From assembly GCF_963678635.1 (NCBI RefSeq), contig NC_087066.1:23655996-23719995 (forward strand): a DNA stretch of 64,000 nt, in the 5' to 3' direction. This DNA is from Symsagittifera roscoffensis (taxonomy: Eukaryota; Xenacoelomorpha; Acoela; Convolutidae). The notes under the pieces were generated by a model. It did not search any database. It was given only the letters and a program-made list of their open reading frames with translations, and had not been told where the DNA came from. This document shows, piece by piece, positions 54,683 to 64,000 of the stretch. Both the position numbers and the translations under genes were made by a program. Within the stretch, counting starts at the first letter, position 1. Every line of letters begins with the position of its first letter.

Positions 54683-57600
54683 GTATGTATTAATGACATT
54701 TACCTTTAGAATTTGTCTTTTTCTGTCGGCATGTTTCATTGTCTAATTAGTACAAAAGAAAAGTTTATCTGGCAGGCTTGGCATTTATAAAACCCGTTCG
54801 TTATTTTTTTTGCAAATTGCAAATATATTTTAGCCTTGAGATTTTTTCATTTATGGAATCTTAGATGTTCTTAGAAGTAATTGGAAATTGTGAAGTTCTG
54901 TGTTGCATGTGGCATTTGAATTTTCGTGGCATGTGAGGAAAAGCCTTTATTTAATTATAAATTTTTATTTGAAATTGTCCGCCCAAAACACCCTCCCTCA
55001 GCCCTAAATTTAATAAAATGTGTCAAAAATGTCAGCAATCCTGGCATTAAAAAATGTTTTCAATTTTCACTTTTTAAAACCTGAGACTGCTTGTTTGACA
55101 TTTGGTAAAAATGTTTGACATGAGGTAAAAATGTATTAGGGAAAAGAACTAACAATTAAACAAATCCTTTGTGGCGAAAACTCTACTCCTACATACTTAA
55201 GAGAAGTAGAACCTTTTCAGTATTAATGGGTTGACGTATTTTTTTGAGGCCTATGACCAAGTGTACTATTCTCAAACGTCAGTTGTACTTAAATAAGAAC
55301 CCTTTTATAATGTCACAATTGATATTCTTTTTCCTATTTTGCCGAAATCAAACCCTTGCACTGGGTTTAATTACAAGACCTAAATTCGGCAATTTTTGTT
55401 GTTTTTGACAAGAAGCCCGTTTTTGTTTCCGTCATTTGGGTAATTTCAGTCCCAGAGGGGAATTTCCATTTCCTCTGTGGTGATCGCGTTTTCTTTTGAC
55501 TTAAAACCCCCACCCAATTTGAGCTGCTAATTACAATTTTCACTTTTGAATTTGTCGAGTATCGTTTTTACCCATTCTGCGAGCGACATTTCACCTTTTG
55601 ATTGGGCTACATGAATTGTTCTCGAGCTTCCTTCATTTTGTTTTCCCAAATTGAGGTCTGGATTCCGGATAGGTGCTATAACACCTCGATGGCCCTCAGC
55701 CCTAAAATTTTGACAATTGAAAGAACTGAGAGCGGTAATTCAATCACCTAATTTTCATCCGCCTTCCGACTTTTTTTGGGACAGCGGCGCCTAATTACAT
55801 TTTATTTTGTATACATCTGAGGGATGAGGATTGATGTTGTCAATTTGTGAAGATATCGATATGTCAGTCGAACTAGAATTAAAACTCGGCCTGAATTAGA
55901 AGATCACACCCCCCCCGCCCCCTTCATTCATGCGCAACACCACCTCGCCTTTGCACAGGGCTTGTTTTCACTTTTGCTAATTGTAATGCTTTTATTTTAA
56001 CAACGCAAGTATTATTTTCTGAATGGTTAATATTTTTGTTTCAATAATTGATCTTTAAAATATGATAATACTATACTGCTAATGGATGATTTTTTCAATG
56101 CGGAAATATGATTTTTCTGCGCGAACCTTTTTCTTTAATTGGCAAATCTTCTGGCTAGATAAACATTTATGAGGATTTATGCTGTGCGTATTGTTCACAG
56201 TTGAGCTAATTTCATTCACCTTTTCTCACGTCGTAATTTATTTATGACTTTTTTTGATTGAATTATGTAAAAGGTGGGAATAAGTTAAGTTGCTCGGCCA
56301 TCGCTTGATTGATTAGCTCTAGTAATAATAACGAAGTTATAAGTGCGGGCATTGGTCGGATGTGCACGCCTAATGGATGGAAAAAGACTCATGAAATATT
56401 TATTAGGCTCTCTCAAAGAGTTGAATGAATTTCATCCTGCTAAAAAGTAGAAGCAACCCTCGCTTTTTCATTTCTTGAGCTCTTTCATGAATATAATGCT
56501 AACTAGGTTTATTATTAAACCGTCAAAAGACTTTCAGTCTGCAGATACAACTGTGTTTTCTTTTTTCTTCGTTGATCTTGGGTTTTTGGTATTTTCAGAA
56601 CAAAATCCGCGTCTTTAGCTATTAGCATTATCTGGGGCAAAATGAGCAACGAGCAAACAGAATGCTAAAACAACCCGCCTAACAATTTCCCTTTTATCTG
56701 ATGTTTTCATCCTCGTAACCCATTTTTTCTTAGGAGACATAGACTAATGTAGCCATTCTAACATTGACTTACTTCGCTGAGATAGCTAATCCATAACATT
56801 TTTATTGACTGACTGGGAAAGAGAGGTTTCAATAAAAAAAAACAGGATATGCTCTTGAAAGTTGGAAAAGGCTTATAGCCTTGACCGTAATGGCTGAATT
56901 GTTCTCAGAAAATATAATATTGATTTAGGTTAACTGGATATTAATGGCTGCCCAATAAATATGAAGAATACGATACAAACTAGTTTGAAGTGAAATGATT
57001 AATAGTCTGAGTGGGTTGTCCTATTTTTGACCTTAGCCGTAGCATGGAAGTAATAATCGGCAGAAGAAAGAAATTTTCGGAGTATCTAGATTTGAAACCC
57101 ACCACATGGAGCTAAAATTCAAAGAATTACTTTTGTGCAAGTTCATACTGAACCCCGCAGTAAGTTTAATTAATTCCATACCGGATAAAAGAACGTTGTT
57201 TTCGCGCCTTGTCAAGTTAAATCGGACTACAAGAATGAAATATTAAAGGTTCGAATCGAATAAGTTTTATTTTTCTGATAAACAAAGCCTGGTAAAAGCA
57301 TGTTTTGGTGTTTAGATGTAATATTTTCTTCCATTTTTTTTCTTTTTTTTTCGACCATTTGAAAAATGAGAACTTTGTTATTCGGGTGTGCTTTAGATTT
57401 TTTTTCGTTTGTTTTAGTACGCAAAATTAGGTACAACAAATAATCATCGGAATGGTTTGAATGATATACCAAATTAAATTACAGCCCTTTGAGGTGTGAT
57501 TCGAACGACCTAAAAAATTTTCGAAATTTTTTTCTGTATCGAGAAAAACTTGTTTGAAATTTTTGATTTTTGTTTTTATTTTCGAGCGAATAAAGCGAGC

Positions 57601-58075
57601 AAGCAGGCTCACAACAGCTTATTTCTACTAAAATTAAGCCCTGGAAACTTAGTTTCAAGCAAATAAAATTAGTATTTGGAATTTTTTAGCGCCAATTTGG
57701 GAACCAAAAATTTTGAAAAATTTCAAAATTTTTCCAAAAATAATGAAAAAGAAATGTTTCGAAGTTTTCTTTTGATTATTTTTCTAATTTTTTTTTCAAT
57801 AATTGTGTCTAATTTGCCGATATTACTTTGACTGTTGAATATGTCTAAATTATAGTTTTACGTCAGATTCTTTTATCACACCACGCAGAAAAAAAAGGAT
57901 AATTTGGAAAAACATTTTTTTGTAGTTTGTTAAAGACTATGGACGGAACATTCTGTGCTGCTACTTGCACAGTAACCGGCTACCTTTGCTTCTATTTTTG
58001 TATTCTTCTCAATTCTTCTGTATTTTGATGATATTGAATGGCTGCGCATCCTCTAAACGTAAGCTTGTGTTCTAG
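54683..58075. other. Eph-like gene, intron 2 (~3.4 kb)
   Basis: No further exon was recognised inside. Contains C-rich runs near 55,906-55,921. Several minus-strand frames near 57,000-57,600 have no support. Confidence 0.45.
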
Positions 58076-58206
58076 TTTTCGCTGACGTCTGATGGATCTT
58101 TCGAAGACGTGAGTGGTTGCAGCAATCTGAATTCAGTTAGCTACTTGAGGTACTCGGAGCGCTTCCGGAAGAACGAATGTGCGTCAGTCGCCTCTTTTGC
58201 TGGAAC
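58076..58206 (+). CDS. Eph-like receptor, exon 3
   Basis: Acceptor TGTGTTCTAG, donor AAC|GTAAGT. In phase 0 it reads FSLTSDGSFEDVSGCSNLNS then VSYLRYSERFRKNECASVAS, ending in phase 2. GSFEDVSG resembles the GWEEVSG segment near the start of Eph ligand-binding domains, though the typical YQVCN and QNNWLRT motifs are not present, so the domain is very divergent. Two cysteines are available for disulfides. Confidence 0.6.
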
Positions 58207-59751
58207 GTAAGTAAACTTGTAGAAATATTGATTAATTCTGAGTTATGAATTGCTTTTATGGTTATATTTACTCACTGAGTTTGCGTTTAGACATTTTTGT
58301 AGCAGTTTTTTCATGACTTTGCAACTTTCGATATCTATAAAATATTTTATGGATCCCTAGTAATATTTTGAAAAACAGCAAACCCGTAAAATTTGAATGC
58401 GTTTAGACATTTTTGTAGCAGTTTTTTCATGACTTATCAACTTTCGATATCTATAAAATATTTTATGGATCCCTAGTAATATTTTGAAAAACAGCAAACC
58501 CGTAAAATTTGAATTAGTCCTAAGCTTACTGGCGATCGCACTCAGATTAGATCGCATATATTACTGAACGTTTGTTGAAGATCTTTTCCTTAGCTTAATA
58601 TTGAATACCCAATGTTGATATCAGTTTATTTGTCAATTAAAACATTTCTTGGCGCGCTCGTCCATAAAAGTAGGATACCCAATCGTGAAATAATATTTTC
58701 AGACGTGACCAAACTAAACAGATACATTTTTTGCATTGACTTACCCATTCTTCGATCTACCCGGGAGTGTAATCGCCTAATGGTCTCATGTTGCGCACCT
58801 ATTTCGTCAAATTAAACCCCTGTTTACAATTGGGAAACATAAAAATAAACAATATATTTTAACACCCGGTCAATCAATGTTAGTTTTTATCGCATATTGA
58901 CTTGAGGCTTTCGGACTAAATTAGACTCGTTTCTGAAATGTTCCTGCAACAACATCTTGATACTGGGATAGTTTATTTGTCTAGTTTGCAAAATGAGCTA
59001 AAACCCTTTCATGCAAATCTTGTACCACCCTATCAAAACGCTTGTTAATAAAAGGCAATAAAATTCAAGAATGGATAGTATTTGGAAAGTCCCCGATTAA
59101 TGTTGTGAGGTGTCAAATATGTGTCCAATATCAACAAAAAGCAATAAAATAGACATGCCTCGTTTAACCCGATACTTGAAAGAAGGGACCCTTACGTTAT
59201 TAAACAGTGATTTTATTGCACATATCATAATATTTATAAAGGCGGCTTGAAGTCGATTTTTATATATCCCAGTTTCAAATGCTGAGAGGTGAAAAGTATC
59301 CTTCTGAAAAATGACATCCGATAAATTCACCTGTGTTTTCAAGCATCACTCTCAAAACAAGAGACCAGTTATAAATATTTAAATTTTATGCCCGTGCATC
59401 CAGCATTCTCAAAAAGTCACTGATACTTTTTGCAAGTGGTCATCAAATTAATATTTAATCGCAGTTTAACTTAAAATCATCTTGTCTCAATTTTCAATGT
59501 TCAAATGTTGAAAAGTTCTGAAGTAACTTGTGTGGCAAATTTAAAAAATACATTTTTCGAAATTCTCGTAATATTGTGCGAAATCAAAGAAAGCTTTTCA
59601 TTCAATGTTTTTGTATAATGGGTAAATTTACTTAGCTAAGACTAGACGAATACTATTCCGCAGCCAGTATCAAGAAAATTTTCACGATTTTTTTGATGTT
59701 CAATATTGAAAGGTATTTGTATTTAAAAAATGATATAATTTCTGTTTTCAG
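58207..59751. other. Eph-like gene, intron 3, with 116-bp tandem duplication
   Basis: A unit starting GCGTTTAGACATTTTTGTAG occurs at 58,283 and again at 58,399, nearly identical over ~115 bp. No exon is seen in the intron. Confidence 0.6.
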
Positions 59752-60093
59752 ATACATTCCAAATAACAAAACTACAAAAGTGAACTTTTCAATGGCACCA
59801 GTGACAACGTACCAATTTGACTCTCTTGAAACCTCCAAAGAGTTGAATTTTTCATATTCGATGATACAAGAGAATGGTATGGTTGTGCTGTTTGGCATAC
59901 CGGAGCGATTCACCAAGAAAGAAGACTTTTACTTAGTCATAAAAGCGGAAAATTTGTGCGGGAAACTGATTTTGGATACGCCCAACAATGCTGCTGGGAA
60001 GCAAATCGCGATCAGTAGCGATACTTGTGCAGCAGAAACCAAAGCGTTTGCTTACTATCCAGAAACATGTCATCACTCCAACGCTACTAAAAA
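59752..60093 (+). CDS. Eph-like receptor, exon 4 (ligand-binding-like, C-terminal half)
   Basis: Acceptor TCTGTTTTCAG and donor GTGAGT. It reads TYIPNNKTTKVNFSMAPVTT after joining exon 3, then FTKKEDFYLVIKAENLCGKL and AETKAFAYYPETC. FYL-x-x-x-x-x-x-x-C corresponds to the FYLAFQD-x-x-(A/G)C strand of Eph ligand-binding domains, and AFAYYPETC to the A-x-FP-x-T linker that follows it. The exon ends in phase 2. Confidence 0.65.
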
Positions 60094-60622
60094 GTGAGTA
60101 TTTTTCTAAGACGGATTGTTCGAGCAATTTGTTTGTGAAAAACTAAGGCGGAAATAGGCCCTGAGATTATTTGTGTGAGTTGGATTAAGATTGTGAACTT
60201 GAATTTTGCTGTTTTTTGCGTTTTTTATTAAGGGTTATGAACATTAGTGAAATCAAAGTTTGCTCGCGCTCAATTTTGGTTTTTGCTGTTTGACTTATGA
60301 GTTCTTAAGTTCTTATCTTTTCTTTTGTTGAAAAGGCAAACTCCAATATCGGGAACAGCGAATTGTAAAGGTCACAAAAAACGTGATCAGTTTCTAATTG
60401 CGAAAGAACATTTGATTTTTAAGATTTCGCAGTGGAATGGAAAGTTTACCCATTGATCAAATTGGGTTATTTTTATCAAAAAATCATTAACTGCAGTTGA
60501 AAATTGCGGAGTTTTAAGGGCATATTTTTAATCCGTGAAATTCTGATTTTTTTCTGTTTCTTTGTGCTCATTGACACTTTTCTAACTGTCCGATGATTTA
60601 AAGAAGTTGTAATGATTCATAG
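60094..60622. other. Eph-like gene, intron 4
   Basis: Non-coding, 529 nt. Confidence 0.55.
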
Positions 60623-60792
60623 GGCAAATATAACGGGAAGGTGCGTAGCCAATGCAGTTGTGACGTCACCAAGCGGGATTCCACTAGCGAAGTGCTTCCA
60701 TAACATGGATCGTCCATATATTGGACCGGGCTCTTTCTGCGCTTGCAAGGCTGGATACGAACCAGATGACCAAAGGCCAGATCAATGTTTCA
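60623..60792 (+). CDS. Eph-like receptor, exon 5 (cysteine-rich, sushi/EGF-like)
   Basis: Acceptor GATTCATAG, donor GTTAGT. It reads ANITGRCVANAVVTSPSGIP, KCFHNMDRPYIGPGSFCACK and AGYEPDDQRPDQC. The spacing G-x-C-x-A-x-A, then C, then C-x-C-K-AGYEP, is the Eph cysteine-rich region following the ligand-binding domain. This is the clearest Eph signature of the window together with exon 6. Confidence 0.75.
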
Positions 60793-63395
60793 GTTAGTTT
60801 ATTTATGATCAAGCAATTTAATTAGTTTTTTTTTTATCAGTCAGTCGTTTATTGCAATAGCCTCCCGCTGGCCAAATTGGATTTTTAATTTTCATCTAAT
60901 TGATTAACTAGGTTATTTTTGCTCGCACGGTTCACCCATGTTGGTGTATCAACTGTTTGTCTAAGTTTTAGTGTCTATAAATGATTTTAAGTTGTGTTTC
61001 ATATTTAGTCTATGTATATTTGGAAACAAAGTTATACATTTCTTCATTAGTAAAGTCTGGTCATAAAATTTAACGATCGTCTCTAATTTGAAACATGGAA
61101 CCCAACCCAGGTTCCAAAGCTTAACTTCGTAGACATACTCTATTGCCGGGGATTAAGTTTACAAAAACAGTAGGACCGGCCAATCTGTTATGCTTGATCC
61201 AACCGCCCTAAATTTGTTGTGAGGGTAGCGGTTTCATGCTTACTTCAAGATTTATTTTAGCATAAATAGATTTTTTTATGACGTAGGTGGATCCTGATAA
61301 TAAAACTATCGCCTGTCAGAAGTCTTTTGAATCATTTGCTGCCTATTTGACACTACTAGTTTAATCGAAAGATCGTAAATACATGAAACGAGAAAATTAA
61401 AAATTTACGTGTAATTGCATAAGTTGAGAAAACGATTTCTTGCTTCATCGAGGTTATGATTCTGAATCAAACAGAAGGAATTTATCTATGATATAATCTA
61501 ACCTAATATGATTTTTATGAACTCACTATCAGCAGTACACAAATCATGACCGTAGTATGACTTTTTTGCAACGGGAAAGAGATTTTAATTTGACCCAAAA
61601 AATGTTTAGAAGGTATTTATAACATAACGGATATGTTCGATTTAGCCAACAGATCAACGGCAGGTTATTGGCGTGTTTTAAGATTGTACAACAGACAGGT
61701 CGCCGTGAACTGTGTGCAAAGGCAATGCTATTTGTTAGAGCTGCCATTGAAATATTAATTAAATCGGGGATAAGTCTTGAATATTTCCATTACTGAGCCT
61801 CAAGTGGTTGTTGTTGGAAATGCAACGTTTTGAACGTTACAACAAAAAAATAAACAAGGAGGATTACGTAGTTGAATTGGCAAATCCGAATTTTCACAAT
61901 TGCATTCAGTATTTTAGCTCAAAATGCTTCCAAAATTAGATGAAAAAGCTTTTAAAATCAATTTTAAACACTTAATTAGCCTTTAAAAATCCCACGGCGA
62001 GGTGTTTACTTAATCCAATTGAAGTAATTGGGAAGGTTTAATTTGCACTCTAGGAAAATGGAGCTAAAAATTTTATGATAAAAATTGGCAAAAGAGGCTT
62101 CAATGCATATTGCTAACGTTTAATTGGAATAGATTTACGGGTTAAGAGGATTTTGTTGAGGTTTTTCAAGCGCACCTTTCTATGGAGTCAGAAGGGATTA
62201 CATGGTTTTATTGGCAGGTTTTTCCCCGTCAAGAAAGTCAAAGTGTTTAAATTGCCGACGCGTACCTTAAAAGCTGAATTTTGAAATGTTAATTTTAATC
62301 TGTGATGCACGAAGTCTATGGAAAATGAAAAATAGTCATTTTTAAAACGATCTACAAAATGCATGCATTCTTCTGAAAAGTTGCTTGATTTTGAAGAGAG
62401 TTTTTCCGTTTTTTGGGGTCATTTCCATTTCATGAACGGCATGAAGTTGTGCAATGTTTCCCGGGCATAAAATTGATTTTAACAATGGATGTAGAGATTT
62501 TTATCATCAAAATTCAACCCCGGTTCTACGTTAGTTTTTTGTTCGTAAAAGTTTTCACGGCTAGATAACTGGTCTTACAACATCAAATTAAGCTTGAATT
62601 GCTCTTCTTGGACTTGAGCATAACCGTGGCAAGAGAAACATGTCACTATATCAACGTACGATGCGATATAATAGAGCTAATCAGAGGCGAATGTGCCCAA
62701 TTGTCCTACCTGTTAAGTCAAGACTTCTCAACTGCCATCAGCAGTTAGGAGTAAGTGTGATAAACAAAGAGTACGCTTATTGGATTAGATTTTGTAGCTT
62801 AAAGTTACTAGCTCAGAGATATTTTAAATTTATGGATCTAATTGGAAAACTCCACGGCGAAATTGAATTAAAGATTCCTAATGCCTATTCATGTCAAATA
62901 TTACTTCCGGTATAATTGTTTGATCTTTTCAATTATTTGATCATCATCATAATAACAAAGTTATTGAAGTCTTTTCTTTTTTGCTAAAAAAAATTGGAAG
63001 ACTTATATCTACATTCAACCGTTCAGTTGCGTTTTATTACTATTATTATCTCCCTTCTCCCGTCTCCAATGATTTGATAGAGCAATAGAGCAAAAATTGG
63101 CCCTTTGTTGGGTATAAAGTGCCGATATCAAAGATTGGACACTGCTTTAAGCGAAAATATTTATGCGAAATTATTTAATATCTTCTTTAAATAACAATTC
63201 AAAAAGATAGCAAATTCTGCCGTGAAAAAATAAAATTTTCTGCAAAAAAAGTTCGTTTGAAGTTGACAAATACATATTGAGTCCAGGAGAATTTCGACTT
63301 GAATTAACATTTTGATATAGCTTACATGCTGAATAGAAAATTGAAGTTAATTAAGGCAGTTAATATAAAAAATGAGGTTTTGCTGTGTGTTTCAG
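60793..63395. other. Eph-like gene, intron 5 (~2.6 kb)
   Basis: No additional exon recognised. A 91-codon frame at 62,640-62,915 lacks splice context or family match. Confidence 0.5.
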
Positions 63396-63564
63396 AGTGT
63401 CGTCCTCAAACGTACAAGGCATCAGTTGGCAACATGCGCTGTTCGCGCTGTCCCCGGGGATCAATGTACGACGAAGAGACGACAGAACGGTGCAAGTGTG
63501 AGTTGGGTCTGTTTCGTCTGAAGGGAGACCCGATAGGTCCATGCAACAGGCCACGCAAACCACT
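63396..63564 (+). CDS. Eph-like receptor, exon 6 (cysteine-rich, end)
   Basis: Acceptor GTGTTTCAG, donor CACT|GTTAGT. It reads CRPQTYKASVGNMRCSRCPR, GSMYDEETTERCKCELGLFR and DPIGPCNRPRKPL. The order C-x-x-x-x-YK-x-x-x-G-x-x-x-C-x-x-CP ... C-x-C ... (F/Y)R ... DP-x-x-x-C-x-RP is diagnostic of Eph receptors just before the first fibronectin III repeat. The next exon lies beyond the window. Confidence 0.8.
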
Positions 63565-64000
63565 GTTAGTCCACTCTTTAAAATATATTTGATTTTTTCA
63601 CAATTAGGATTTCAATTTCATACTGGATTTCAAATTTTCCATTTTTCTGTAGATCTCAAAAAGTTTACGAATATTTAAAAATACGCGAAATTATTTGCAT
63701 AATTAAAAAGTTGAACATTTTTTCTTAAGTTTTCAACTATGATATTTAATGCGTAGGCGGAACATTTTTTACAACTAGCTCCGTATTTTTTTTAGTATTT
63801 AATGATAACCAATTTTTTTCGGATTTTCCTTGTTTTGGAGTCGTGTTGGTAAAAAGTTTTTAAAACACCTTGCACTAAGTTTTTTTGACAGCTTTGGAAG
63901 CGGCAGCCATTTTTTGCCGATTCTCAAAAATTTTGATTTGTACTATAAAACTCAAATACAATTCGAATTGTGCTTAAATTATGACTTGATGCTCAATTCC
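63565..64000. other. Eph-like gene, intron 6 (start)
   Basis: Non-coding to the window end. Confidence 0.55.

Noticed and set aside
62640-62915. 91-codon frame in Eph intron 5 as an extra exon
   Set aside because: No splice sites in phase with neighbours and no Eph similarity; exons 5 and 6 already join in phase.

Overview
The window is visibly AT-rich animal DNA. The case for an animal is direct: the right-hand 10 kb carries spliced exons of an Eph-type receptor tyrosine kinase ectodomain, a family restricted to metazoans. GT-AG introns, BEL/Pao, Ty3-like, LINE, Tc1/mariner and SINE-like repeats all fit this. The lineage cannot be fixed from the sequence; the Eph exons are very divergent, and a tunicate or another fast-evolving invertebrate would be compatible.

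Positions ~316-12,000 hold an integrated Polinton/Maverick-like (adintovirus-like) virus-derived element. On the plus strand it carries several small unknown genes, a PC4-like protein, an exonuclease-like protein, a small membrane protein, an A32/FtsK-type packaging ATPase, a broken retrovirus-type integrase, a minor capsid/penton-like protein, a basic core-like protein, a major capsid of the family usually annotated F54H12.2-like, and an adenain-type protease. No protein-primed DNA polymerase B is visible. The structural genes are nearly intact while the integrase and several early genes carry frameshifts and stops. The non-coding DNA at its left holds dense candidate host-type control sites: six TGACGTCA (CRE) palindromes in a minisatellite, a heat-shock element, ATTGG boxes, and a compact block with three CArG boxes, an AP-1 site and a TATA box.

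From ~12 to ~53 kb the DNA is mostly transposon debris: tandem and dispersed copies of several short repeat families, a gag-only LTR element, a nearly intact mariner-like element with both terminal repeats, a damaged BEL/Pao element with a long inverted repeat, a LINE remnant, two tRNA-derived SINE-like copies, and foldback elements whose ends contain CCCGGG. The one likely host exon in this part is a terminal exon at 15,474-15,739 resembling the C-terminus of an alpha-1,4-glycosyltransferase (A4GALT/A4GNT-like).

From 53,727 to the end lie six plus-strand exons of the Eph receptor gene: signal peptide, a 44-nt mini-exon, two exons of a ligand-binding-like region and two cysteine-rich exons. 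Their phases agree throughout. Introns are up to ~3.4 kb; fibronectin and kinase parts would lie beyond the window.
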